Positions 32,440 through 41,591 are shown, counted from the first letter of the stretch. The stretch is 64,000 nucleotides of DNA from Brachypterus glaber (GCA_958510825.1 OY294051.1:28259265-28323264); one strand, 5' to 3'. Notes: a model not told the origin generated them from the letters alone. A program made the numbers and translations.

Positions 32440-33881
32440 GTCACGGTTCACCTGGGCGATTTTAAATAAAAATTTCGTGGACCCCTACATTTTTTGAACT
32501 AAAACATAACTGATGACATCAGAAATCAATTTCCATTTGAAAGAAAATCGTAAAAGATACACTTTTTTAGAAAGATAAATAAAACGTTTTTTTGAGTAAT
32601 AGGGTGTGTCAAAAAATTTGCGAAATCGAATACGCTCTCTGGCTCAAAAGTTGCTCCTTAGTGAAAAACTGTGGCCACTCAAAAATGAGCCAAATCGATT
32701 AATGTTTAGAGGTAGCTCAAATCACTCAAACTTTGAAAAATATCGGTACCTGTTTTTCGGATAAAAAGTGATTTTATATAAAATTAAGGACATTTTGGAG
32801 GGTTTCTTTGGTAATATTAGGAAACCATACTAATTGTGAGAAAACTAAAAAAAATTATATTTCCCCTTCCCTTAAGTTAGAACATAAAAAAACCGCCAAT
32901 TATTTGAAGATTTTGCGAAAATTTATTGAAAATGGGCATATTTAAAAGGACATAACTTCCTTAGGAATGATTTTTTGACCAAGGTGCATATAAACTTTTT
33001 CTATGTTTTTAATGTTAAATAACTACTCATTACTAAAATATTTGTTTTTTGCTTTATTTTTTTTTATTTTTGGTTCTTCATGCGTAAAAATTCACTTTTA
33101 AATGCATTTATTTTTAAAACGGTTAAACCTGCGATGTTAAACCACAGAAACTTTTTTGTGTATTTTTACATAAAAAAGTATTCCAACCAAAAAATCAAAA
33201 GAAATACACCGAAAAAAGTTTTAGGCAAAAAACAGAAAATCCACCCGGTTTGGAAATTCATTTTTTTTACTCAACTTGAGGAAAAAAATTATGTTTTCTG
33301 TATAGTCATGTAGGTTAACATGTATATATGCTTATATACTAATATATAATTTTTCAGATTTTTTATTTAAAACTATTTTTTATGCACTTTTAAAAAGTTA
33401 ATTAAATTTTCGCGAAATCTTCAAATAATTGGCGATTTTTTCATGTTCTAACTTAAGGGGAGGGGGGGATATAATTGTTTTCGTTCTTTCATTTAGTATT
33501 GTTTCTAAATATTACCAAAGAAACCCTCCAAAATTTCCTCAATTTTTATCCGGATCAGTTTTTATCCGAAAAACAGGTACCGATTTTTTTAAGTTTGAGT
33601 GCTTTGAGCTACCTCTAAACATTTATCGATTTGGCTCATGTTTGAGTGGCCACTTTTACTAAGGAGCAACTTTTAAGCCAGAGAGCGTTTTTGATTTTGA
33701 AAATCGCGATTTTTTGACACACCTTATTACTCAAAAAAACGTTTTTTTATCTGTCTAAAAAAGTGTATCTTTTACGATTTTCTTTCAAATGGGAATTGAT
33801 TTCTGATGTCATCAGTTATGTTTTAGTCCAAAAAATGTAGGGGTCCACGAAATTTTTATTTAAAATCGCCCAGGTGTCCGG
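32440..33881. mobile_element. 1.44 kb foldback with ~500 bp arms
   Basis: The left arm 32440-32960 and right arm 33380-33881 are inverse copies. They share ACCTGGGCGATTTTAAATAA, CGTGGACCCCTACATTTTTT, GATGACATCAGAAATCAATT, GAGGTAGCTCAA, GGAGGGTTTCTTTGGTAATA and CCAATTATTTGAAGATTT in mirrored order. The central ~420 bp is A/T-rich with no credible protein. No terminal target duplication could be read. Confidence 0.9.
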
Positions 33882-33989
33882 AATTTAATGTGTAATTTGA
33901 TTTTTTTTTTAATTTTTTTTTGTTTCGCTTTTGGTTTTAATAAACCTAGGCCTACAGGGAAAGTATTATTTTGTTGAGAGCAGTATTTA

Positions 33990-34116
33990 TATTTTTTTAA
34001 TTAGCTGATAAAAGTTGGTACATATGTGTTATGGGATTTTTTGTAGTCAATTTTTTTTAATATTAAATTTGGCCTGCGAGTCCCAATGTACCAAATTTTA
34101 TCAGGTTAATTAAAAC
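33990..34116. repeat. Short hairpin, TTAATTAGCTGATAAAA arms
   Basis: TTTAATTAGCTGATAAAAGT ... TTGGTACAT on the left is mirrored by ATGTACCAAATTTTATCAGG and TTAATTAAAA on the right. Confidence 0.6.
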
Positions 34117-34600
34117 AAATGTAAATGTGGGTGGCCCTATGGGTTATATGGCTAAAGATAATATTAAAAAAAAATTAAATTAATTTTCAGCGAGACAAAA
34201 ACCTTCAGGTTCTAATTCTTATCGGGTTACTTAAAAAATATAAAAACGGGTGGTTTGGATAAATATAACATTGTTTTTAGCGATTCTAAAAACCCCTTAA
34301 TACCAATTTTTATAAATACTAAACGAACATATACTATTTCTATAATTTTCCCTTATAAAAACTTTAGGGTGGATTATCTCGAAAACTGAACCAACGATTT
34401 TTTTTCTTGGCGAATTTGGATTCTTCATTAAAAGTTATGTTAGAAAACATGTAAATAAAGTTGCGCATAAAACAAAAGTTGAAATTTATTACTAACCAGC
34501 TATTATTACACATATGTTTATAAACAGATATTTACATATTTAAAGTTGGTGTGTCCTAAAAAAGCCCAATGACAATTGAAGATAACTATTTATTATAATA

Positions 34601-35506
34601 TAACCGGGGGCTCGCAAACTTTACAATTTTTAAAAATATATTATTAGGGGAAGTCAGGGTTAACTGGGCCACAGGGTTAACTGGTTCACCTGAATTTTAT
34701 CAACTTTTTTTATTAGTATTGACGCCTTAGGGCAAATTCTAGTGATATTTAGTTAGTAGTATTGTTTAAAGTATTATGACGGACCGTGTTGTCCACGTGC
34801 AAGTTGTAGTAAAGAAAGTTAATTTTTTTCGATGAAAAGTGGGTATTTACCTTAACTTTTATTTTTTAATTAATACTTTTTTATTAATAGGAGGATCTAG
34901 ACTAATATTTTACCTAATATACGGAGTATTTTATTAATTATTCTGCATAATTTCCGCCTTCTAATATCTTATTAAGTAATAAAATTTTATGATTTTATTC
35001 AGTGGTGTCACTCAGGGTTAACTGGTTCGGGGTTAACTGGACCACTTATGTCAATATTAATTAGTTCGAGGTTAACGGGGCCATGTCCAGTTAACCCCGG
35101 ACTAGTTAACCCTCAGATATATCTAATATTTAACATATTATGTTGTCTATTTTTATGTTAGAATTAAATTTAATTTGATTTCAAATCGTTTTTATTCACA
35201 ATAATTACAATACAATACATTTTTGTTAGTGGACCAGTTAACCCTGAGTAGTGGTCCAGTTAACCCTGCCCTATGGGGTTAACTGGTCCAGCGGGGTTAA
35301 CTGGTTTATCGTTAATAACTTTTTTTATATAAATAATATTTGTCTGAAGTATTAATATGTTCTAACTATAGTAATAATCTACCTTTTGATATAGAAAATA
35401 TTTGAAATTGTTTACAGGTTTTTCAAAAACTCGATATGAAAAAAAGCGGCCCCTATATTATAATAACATATTTTTTAAAATTGTAAATTTTGCGAGCCCC
35501 CGGTTA
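34601..35506. mobile_element. 906 bp element, CCGGGGGCTCGCAAA ends, with GTTAAC array
   Basis: Terminal inverted repeats TAACCGGGGGCTCGCAAACT and TGCGAGCCCCCGGTTA, continuing as TTTACAATTTTTAAAAATAT in mirror image (~45 bp). Inside, the motif GGGTTAACTGG(T/A)CC or its inverse occurs eleven times between 34665 and 35315. Related end sequence (GCGAGCYCCC then ATACTAAAAGTCCGG) also occurs at 46945-46985. The element ends 231 bp downstream of the donor site of the exon at 35738-35846. Confidence 0.8.
34665..35315. repeat. Array of 11 GGGTTAACTGG motifs on both strands
   Basis: Direct pairs at 34666-34700 and 35014-35045, a mixed cluster at 35070-35115 and four copies at 35230-35312. The core GTTAAC is a palindrome; the flanks (CAGGG on one side, TGGTCC or TGGACC on the other) give orientation. 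The spacing within pairs is about 15-20 bp. This pattern suits a protein-binding array or the tips of repeated nested insertions. Confidence 0.85.
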
Positions 35507-35737
35507 ACGAATACTAAAAGTCCGGAGTCGGCTTATTATGTTTCATGCTTCCTACTTTCCTACTGATCATGTTCGCTACAAACCCTCTAACGCGTTGCAA
35601 CGCAGTGATATTAAAATCAGAGAAAATTTAATATTATCCGAGGTAATATGACTCGCAAAGGTTGTTTATTATTTAATGTGATGAAAGGTGTAAAAAGGTG
35701 GTAAAATAACGTCTAGACCGTTTTTTTTTTTACTTAC

Positions 35738-35846
35738 ATATTTCCAACCGAGCGTTGTTTTGCAACACTCACAGAATATATCGGCCACAGCGTGTAGTCC
35801 TGTCAATAACACCCTTTCTTCGGCCGGTCCACAGCCCACGTTTACA
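35738..35846 (-). CDS. YPEL: Yippee-like protein (YPEL1-4 type), central exon
   Basis: A 109 nt exon with acceptor TTTTTTTTAG (35847 and up) and donor GTAAGT (35732-35737). It starts with the last base of a split Val codon and reads [20 protein letters not shown] then [16 protein letters not shown]. It is the heart of the Yippee domain: CECC supplies the second zinc-binding C-x2-C pair, and the first pair must be in the missing N-terminal exon. Phe in ADIF stands where most relatives have Tyr, a mild change. The match to YPEL1-4 ([20 protein letters not shown]) rather than the YPEL5 branch is clear. A longer open frame on this strand begins in the intron and runs past the donor; those extensions, including a signal-peptide-like stretch, are intron sequence. 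A tandem duplication (35890-36113) lies just upstream of the acceptor. Confidence 0.96.
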
Positions 35847-35889
35847 CTAAAAAAAACCGTAGCTATAATAATTATCAGATACACACAAA

Positions 35890-36113
35890 ACTATATGTTT
35901 TGCGCAAATGGTTCATATAATAAAAAAATCTAAAAAAAAACAAAAAAACCAAATTAGGCCTGTTACAATAAAAAAAATTCAAGGCTTTACTAAACGCCGA
36001 ACTATATGTTTTGTGCAAATGGTTCATATAATAAAAAAATCTAAAAAAAAAAACAAAAAAGCCAAATTAGGCCTGTTACAATAAAAAAAATTCAAGGCTT
36101 TACTAAACGCCGA
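35890..36113. repeat. Tandem duplication, 2 x ~112 bp
   Basis: Unit begins ACTATATGTTTTGCGCAAAT at 35890 and again (one base changed) at 36001; each ends ACTAAACGCCGA. The units differ by a few bases and A-run lengths. The duplication ends 43 bp upstream of the acceptor of the exon 35738-35846 (minus strand), so it covers or flanks the likely branch point region. Confidence 0.9.
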
Positions 36114-36155
36114 TTTTTTCAAAAACCCAACGTTAATGCAAACCAAGGGCCCACC

Positions 36156-36278
36156 ATTAAAAAAAAAACACCAAACCAGCGCAAAACCAAACCAAACCAA
36201 CGTTATCGTAAAAAATGGTTTACGTTATTAACTTAACGTTGAATTGGCTTTGGGCTGGTTAGGTGTTTTTTTTTTAAT
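36156..36278. repeat. Inverted repeat, ACACCAAACCAGC arms
   Basis: AAAAACACCAAACCAGC on the left is mirrored by GCTGGTTAGGTGTTTTT on the right. A third half-copy (GCCTGTTTGGTGTTTTTT) lies near 36312. ACGTTAACG words fill the surroundings. Bases 36340-36490 carry several GACATTGACGATA / ATTATCGTCAATGTCC words in both directions. Confidence 0.6.
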
Positions 36279-36499
36279 CAGGGGCGTTGGTTTACGTTAA
36301 CGTTGATTTGAGCCTGTTTGGTGTTTTTTTTGTTGTTGGCCATTATCGTTAATGACCGGGCAAAGTTGAAAATATTAACAACATTGCTCGCCCGCAACAG
36401 ACCATAACGATAATGTCCGGACATTGACGATATTGGCCAGGAAAATTGGACATTCACGTCATTGTCCGACCATTATCGTCAATGTCCAATGATCGTCTT

Positions 36500-36590
36500 T
36501 GCCCTTAACATCTACAAAAATCGGGACATCAGACAGACGGACAAAAAAAAACAAAAACAAATAAAACAAATTTATATCCAAGAATTTTTT
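36500..36590 (-). repeat. CACAGCG..GATAACTCAA repeat family, split copy (distal part)
   Basis: Minus strand reads ATTCTTGGATATAAATTTG then TGTCCGTCTGTCTGATG and TTTTTGTAGA, as in the copies at 48299 and 57237. Its proximal part is at 37681-37757. The LINE 36591-37680 sits between them, so this copy was interrupted by that insertion. Confidence 0.7.
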
Positions 36591-37680
36591 GTTTAGTTTA
36601 GTTTAGTTCAGTGCGGGGTTCACTGCCCTCAACACCTGGTCCCTAGGGACCTTTGGGTTAACCGCACAGATCTCCTCATAACATCCCTGTTTCTTTTATA
36701 AAGTCCAGGTACGGTTTCAGGGGAGTGTTCATGGTCTCGTTTGGTTCCAGCGAGTCGTTCCCAAAGTACCTCCATCTTAGCCCTATTAGAGATGGACATT
36801 CACATATGAGGTGGTAGGGCTCTTCGTCCCCTTCCCCACATCTCCTGCACACGGGGCTAGTAGTCTGTCCCATTTGGTGTCGGTGCTTATTCAGTAAGCA
36901 TTGCCCAGTTATTATACCCGTTATTGTTCTCAGTTGACTTCTGGACATGCCTAGACGTAAGCTGGTTCTTTTCTTGGTTGGCCCCCCTAGAAAGAGTTTA
37001 GACTGTCTCATTTTAGGTGCATCTATCCAATGTTGCTGGTGTTCATTCCTCAACATTTTTCTGACCTCGTGTCTGGCAGTGGAGTAAGATACAGCACGGT
37101 TCTGGTCCTGTGAGTACGGCTTCACTCCCCTTTCTTGCCAGGTCGTCTGCCTTCTCATTACCATCTATTCCTTGATGTCCTGGTACCCATATCAAATTTA
37201 CTTTGTTATGTTCAGCCAGTTTACATAGCTCGCTGTGGCATTCATATACCAGTTCCGAGCTAAAGGCATATGAATCTAATGCCTTGCTGCCTGGCTGTCT
37301 GAAATGATATTTACTGTCCTACCCGTGTAGGACTCCGATACCATTTCTTGTGCGCAGACATAAATCGCATAGATTTCCGCTTGGAAAACGGTTGCCTTGG
37401 TTCCCAGGTTTAAGCTAATCTCTTTGCCCGGTCCATGGATTCCTGCTCCCGTCCCTTCCTTCATTTTGGATCCATCTGTGTACCAGGTTTCACCTTTTAA
37501 TAGTTTAGGGTATAGTCCATCTTTCCATGCATCCCGGCTAGGTATTTCAGCCTTTGCCGGTTGCCTGAAATCATAGACTATAGCAATCCTATCTGTTTTC
37601 ATGGATAGTATGTCTGTATTGTCAATTTTCTCAAAGATTTTGGTGTGTTCTAACCCACTATGGCGGTCTCCCATGCCATT
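36591..37680 (-). mobile_element. 5'-truncated LINE with RNase H, TAAAC tail
   Basis: On the minus strand the element runs from 37680 (truncated just before the RNase H region) to a tail of TAAAC repeats at 36591-36609. It interrupts a copy of the CACAGCG repeat family, which defines both borders. The presence of RNase H after the (missing) reverse transcriptase points to the I/LOA-type branch of LINEs. The element at 62776-63361 is the same kind in opposite orientation. Confidence 0.8.
36676..37674 (-). pseudogene. RNase H and C-terminal zinc-binding region of a LINE ORF2
   Basis: RNase H degrades the RNA strand of the cDNA hybrid. Read downwards from 37674: WYTDGSKM (first Asp), VFQAEIYAI (Glu) and NIISDSQAA (second Asp). 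A one-base loss near 37268 then shifts the frame, which resumes with ALDSYAFSSELVYECHS, IWVPGHQGIDGNEKADDLA (last Asp), and shifts again near 37100. The final frame reads YSTARHEVRKMLRNE, LITGQCLLNKH-like ITGIITGQCLLNKHRHQMG, and a C-x2-C-x8-H-x4-C motif (CRRCGEG..HLICEC), ending at 36676. All four RNase H acidic residues are visible, but at least two frameshifts and the lost polymerase make it dead. Confidence 0.85.
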
Positions 37681-37757
37681 TGGACTTTTTATGAAATTTA
37701 TGAAATTTTTTGAAAATTCGAAAATACCGTATAATACTATTCTAGCGCAGGAATTGT
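37681..37757 (-). repeat. CACAGCG..GATAACTCAA repeat family, split copy (proximal part)
   Basis: Minus strand reads CGCTAGAATAGTATTATACG and AAAAAGTCC, matching the first ~75 bp of the copy at 57237-57725. The rest of this copy is at 36500-36590 beyond the LINE. Confidence 0.7.
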
Positions 37758-37933
37758 GAATAGTATAATAATGATGAAATTTTTATTTTTATAAAAAACA
37801 ATTCTACATGGTGTCGCCTCCACCAAAATTGCAAAAACATCAGAAGAACATTAGTCTGGCCCATTTTTTTTTTCTTTTTACTGTCTAAATACTTATCTAG
37901 TTATCCATGACAAATTGCTATCCAATCAAATCG

Positions 37934-38435
37934 CTAAAAAAACAATTGAATCATTTCTTTTGCGTGCGGTTTCATTTTCAAATTAAAACAGCTTGGTGAT
38001 TAATTTCTGTTAAAATGTGTCTGTTATGAAGATAATAATACTTCTGAAACCGTTCTCTGAATATTATAAATATTGAAATTGATTTTACAACGAAATTTTG
38101 TGTTTTTAATTTATTTTAGTGGATGAATACAGATTAATCTGTTAACATATATTTTGAGGTTATGTTATAGAAGAAATTTTTATTTTGTGTGAAATGATTA
38201 TAATAACTGTATATAGTCAAAAAGAACAGTTAGTTCAAGACCAAAAGTGACCAAAAGGTCATATATCTTTATAAATATTACAGTAAAGGTAAAGCATCTT
38301 CTTTTAAAAAGCTTAAAAATAACAAGTTTTAGTTAGCGGGCGAAAAAAACTTTTTGGACCTGGGGCCACAAAGTTCAACTTTTCGCCCGTAAAACATGAA
38401 CAAAAAGTGTCGCTTTTAGAATCAATCGAATAAAA
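37934..38435. repeat. 502 bp dispersed repeat, copy 1
   Basis: Nearly the same sequence, same strand, recurs at 50145-50650. It runs from CTAAAAAAACAATTGAATC to AGAATCAATCGAATAAAA. It includes GCGGGCGAAAAAAACTTTTT and a mirrored TTTTCGCCCG, which can pair. By eye roughly nine in ten bases agree. No protein is encoded in any frame. Class unknown. Confidence 0.85.
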
Positions 38436-38444
38436 TCGTTATTT

Positions 38445-38562
38445 GCGCGCCTAGTAGAGGTAAGTGAATTTTTCTGTGTGAGGTCGTATTTTGTGGACCG
38501 AAGCGGAGCTGAGGCCCATAAACACGACCGAAGACAGACAAAACTTACCTAACGAGTAGCGC
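38445..38562. repeat. 118 bp imperfect hairpin
   Basis: GCGCGCCTAGTAGAGGTAAG at the left is mirrored by CTTACCTAACGAGTAGCGC at the right. TTTCTGTGTGAGGTCGT mirrors ACGACCGAAGACAGACAAAA, and the centre is GAAGCGGAGCTGAGGCC. Confidence 0.7.
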
Positions 38563-38569
38563 ATTACGT

Positions 38570-38857
38570 TTTTCTCACTACCAAGGAGTTAAAATCGTAT
38601 TTTGTTAATAATATTTTTGACATTTATGTGTGAAAATTTAAAAAATCATTTTTTTTTGGAATCACTTTATAAAATTAAGAATAGTAGTCTTGTGTCTAGG
38701 TGTCCCTCTTAGGTAAGTGTCGGAAACTTCGTGTACTTTAGCGGTTAATCGTTTTTTCTGTTTAGTTACGGTTTTCTTTGTATTGATTTCATCTATCACT
38801 AAGTGTGTCGGCTTTTTGATTAAGTAATGTCAACTTACCTAGCTGGTAGTGAGAAAA
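38570..38857. mobile_element. 288 bp MITE, TTTTCTCACTACCA ends
   Basis: Exact 14 bp inverse ends: TTTTCTCACTACCA (38570-38583) and TGGTAGTGAGAAAA (38844-38857). The interior is AT-rich. Confidence 0.55.
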
Positions 38858-38868
38858 TTAATTTTATG

Positions 38869-39200
38869 CAATACATACAGATAATGAGACAATTACCAGC
38901 TTTATTTTAAATAGATAAACTCAATAATAACCCCCGCGTGGCTTTTACTTTATTGAGTGGATAATTATTTATTTTACCCACTCAACTGTCACTTGTCAAA
39001 TTATTTTCTTGTAAATGTCAATAAAATTTTTAATAAAAATATGAATTTCTAAGCTATTTATTGGATAAAACCTTGTATAGCACTCATGGGTAAACCGATA
39101 TTGCCCTCTCGAAAATTAACCTGCTTGGCTGACGCCTCGCAGGTTAATTTTCTCATGGGCAATATCTTAGTTTACCCACTAGTACCATAAATAACTATTA
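38869..39200. repeat. 331 bp hairpin-ended repeat, copy 2
   Basis: Same sequence as 7471-7801 with few changes, including the 3' hairpin and the CACTAGTACC end. It is followed after one base by copy 3, making a head-to-tail dimer. Confidence 0.9.
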
Positions 39201-39201
39201 C

Positions 39202-39537
39202 CAATACATACAGATAATAAGAGAATTACCAGCTTTATTTTAAATAGATAAACTCAATAATAACCTCCGCGTTACTTTTACTTTATTGAGTGGATAATTA
39301 TTTATTTTACCCACTCAACTGTCACTTGTCAAATTATTTTCTTGTAAATGTCATTAAAATTTTTAATAAAAATATGAATTCCTAAGCCATTTATTGGATA
39401 AAACCTTGTATGGCACTCATGGGTAAACCGATATTACCCTCTCGAAAATTAACCTGCTTGGCTGACGCCAGCCAAGCAGGTTAATTTTCTCATGGGCAAT
39501 ATCTTAGTTTACCCACTAGTACCTTAAATAACTATTT
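39202..39537. repeat. 331 bp hairpin-ended repeat, copy 3
   Basis: Differs from copies 1 and 2 in the hairpin tip. Here GAAAATTAACCTGCTTGGCT is mirrored over all 20 bases by AGCCAAGCAGGTTAATTTTC, while the other copies pair over only 14. The stem was extended, perhaps by template switching within the hairpin. Confidence 0.9.
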
Positions 39538-39963
39538 CCTATAAGGAAAAAAATCTTTTTAACCTTTTTAAATCACCGAGATTTAGAGATCATACTTGGG
39601 TAAAAAAATTTTATTAACTCTAAAAGCAAAAGTTCATGCAACGGAGACTTACAATAAAACATTCAACACTTTGATGTTTATCACTTCAGGCCAATGAAAA
39701 CATTAAAAAACATACTATGTTTTTCATTTTTCAAGCATTTGTTTATTGTACAAATATTTTTCCATCCAATTCAATGAATGAGTAGCGTAACACAATCATA
39801 ACAACGCCTACTTATTCTTTTACTGTTTCTGGGTCATATGCTTAAAAAAAATAAAAGCCACTCGAAGCTGACCCAGAAAGTCATAATCATTAGTTTTAGC
39901 CTGTTTTCCATATTTAAAATATATTTTTTTTAATGAAAAATTTAATAGAGGTCTTTCATATAC

Positions 39964-40047
39964 AGTACACATAGGGACACTAGATCTAGGTCTTAAGCAA
40001 GGCGCCTTGCTAACTTAAGACCTAGATCTAGTGTCCCTAAGTACACA
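39964..40047. mobile_element. 68 bp palindromic mini-element with 8 bp target duplication
   Basis: A perfect 25 bp stem (TAGGGACACTAGATCTAGG and on) at 39972-40039 with the loop CAAGGCGCCTTGCTAA. It is flanked by the exact 8 bp direct repeat AGTACACA at 39964-39971 and 40040-40047. TAGGG-type tips and an 8 bp duplication fit hAT-type insertion. Compare 9786-9839. Confidence 0.75.
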
Positions 40048-40875
40048 GGGTAGCCCAACGAAAAGTTTACATGGGATTTTTTGGTGATAATGGCGTAGAT
40101 GTAAAAAAACGCTCGGACAGGTCGATTTTAGTTTGGAGGGGGGCCATTTTTTCCTATTTGCAACACCGTCACGTCAACCCTCGGGCAGTGGGGTGAACAA
40201 CCCCTAAAATTTAAATAGGGGCCAAGTCATACATCAATGGAAGACCCTTTTAATTCTTCAAACAGTGGTATACGGCTTTTTAAATTTAAGTGAACCGTTT
40301 TTAAAAAAATGGATTTTTAATTTCGGAACTGAACCTGTTTGGTATTTACAAGTTACAACAGTACGTCACTGGACAATTGATTTTTGAAACTTTAGTTTCA
40401 GTTTCTCAATTGATTATAGTTAGTTCATCCAAACTTGGCACAAAAAAAAATCAAACCTGATATGCCGCAGTCACACTATGGTCCCAAATTCAAATCTACC
40501 TGGACAAAAGTCTAAAACATTTTATACTTATTTCACGTGGGAAAAATAATTTAAAAAAATAATAAAAATACAAATAGCATTTTAATATTTTCTAGATTTT
40601 CCCACAATAAGCTGTGTACACATGTTCTAGGGTTAATAGACTACAATTTCCTGATATTGCCAATTTTTAATCCGAAAGGGTTATAAACTGGTACAATTTT
40701 TAATCCAAAAAGATTAATAGACTACAATTACCTGGTATTGCCAATTTTTAATCCGAAAGGCTTATAAATGAACACAATTTCTAAGATGAATCATGGGCGC
40801 GGCGCTCCTCCGTACTATGCTCTGTCTGTTCGTCAGTATTTGGATCAACACTTCCTGGATCAGTGGTTCGGAAGG
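40046..40875 (+). mobile_element. Mariner-like element remnant, CAGGGTAGCCCAACG end
   Basis: Begins CAGGGTAGCCCAACGAAAAG, similar to CCGGGTGACCAACGAAAACT at 47378 with the shared motif AAAAAACGC and a following GGGGG block. It ends in a transposase scrap (40795-40875), giving one terminal region and a small internal part. Bases 40633-40790 inside are a two-copy tandem repeat of about 81 bp (TTAATAGACTACAATT). Confidence 0.5.
40795..40875 (+). pseudogene. Mariner-family transposase scrap
   Basis: Reads GRGAPPYYALSVRQYLDQHF then LDQWFGR. This resembles the DGAPPH-x-A-x2-VRxYL stretch around the second catalytic Asp of one insect mariner-type transposase group, but the catalytic Asp position holds Arg. 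The frame then joins a different transposase at 40872. 27 codons only. Confidence 0.6.
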
Positions 40876-41591
40876 ACGACTTACCAGATCGTGGCTCAAC
40901 AGGAAAGGTGTCGGCTAAGCACGATAAAATGATTTTAAACATGTTTTCGCAGAATCCCCAATTAACCCTGCGCCAAGGGGCAAAAAAACTTATGCAGAAA
41001 GGTTTGGATATATCACATGAAACAATTCTACAGGCTCACGACTTAAAGTAGCGAAGTACAATAAAGAAACCTTTGTTAAGTAAAACACAGAAAGAAAAAC
41101 TCTTTACGTACAACTTGAACGCTGAAAAAATGGTCGAGATTTACAAAAAAGCTCTTATACCGACTGCCAAACGTTGGTATGGCGATAAAAATAAGAGGAC
41201 AACAACAACAAACATTGGAGCAAGTTGTGTAGGCAGTGGAAGAGGACATCCGACATCATCACGCTGGATTGGCCGTCCCAATCGCCCGACGCAAACCCCA
41301 TTGATAATGTGTGGTCATTCGTTAAGAATAAGCTTCGCGGGAAAAAGTTATACACATTAAAGCAGCTATCAGGAGAAATTCGGACAATATGGAGGTCTTT
41401 GCCGAATGAATATGCAAAAAATCTCGTTCATTGACGAAAATGGAGACTGAAGAAGTTACTAAGTTATTTGCATTGTTCTATCATTCATTAACTGTCATTA
41501 AATGTAAACAAAATTGTACACATATATTCTTAAATACATACAATAAATTCTTAAATACAATGCGAGACACGCTCTTACTTGACCGACTGTA
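40872..41591 (+). pseudogene. Tc1-like transposase remnant with 3' terminal repeat
   Basis: The frame reads DDLPDRGSTGKVSAKHDK, then NMFSQNPQLTLRQGAKKLMQ and LDISHETI, so the N-terminal DNA-binding half is lost at the junction with the mariner scrap. TGG has become TAG after AHDLK (41049-41051). A deletion near 41100 removes the region of the first catalytic Asp. Further on (frame from ~41190) DNDPKH has become DNNNKH, losing the second Asp, and the NPIENVW Glu is Asp in NPIDNVW. The end reads LRGKKLYTLKQL and RSLPNEYAKNLV. A terminal repeat (GACACGCTCTTACTTGACCG, ending CGACTGTA) closes the element at 41591. The minus-strand copy at 59995-60553 is from the same family. Confidence 0.85.

Larger units (their letters stand above)
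27504..35737 (-). other. YPEL: Last intron of the yippee-like gene (8.2 kb)
   Basis: Donor GTAAGT at 35732-35737 and acceptor TTTTTCAG ending at 27504. It is almost wholly made of inverted-repeat elements: 27977-28283, 29640-30002, 30055-32046 with a ~1 kb palindrome inside, 32440-33881, 33990-34116 and 34601-35506. Stretches in between (28284-29640, 32047-32439, 33882-33989, 34117-34600) hold no recognised genes. Bases 28921-29055 (ACACGGTGTATTTGAAATAG, GGGGTGATTCTACATCA) are a distant relative of the TIR family at 58167 and 61360. Confidence 0.85.

Noticed and set aside
35669..35884. A 71-codon minus-strand frame with a hydrophobic, signal-peptide-like start
   Set aside because: Only 35738-35846 is exon; the start lies in the intron before a clear acceptor and the tail runs past a GTAAGT donor, so the hydrophobic start and basic tail are not protein.
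40863..41051. A working Tc1 transposase start at 40863
   Set aside because: The apparent start is a GTG in the mariner scrap; the DNA-binding half is missing and a stop follows at 41049.
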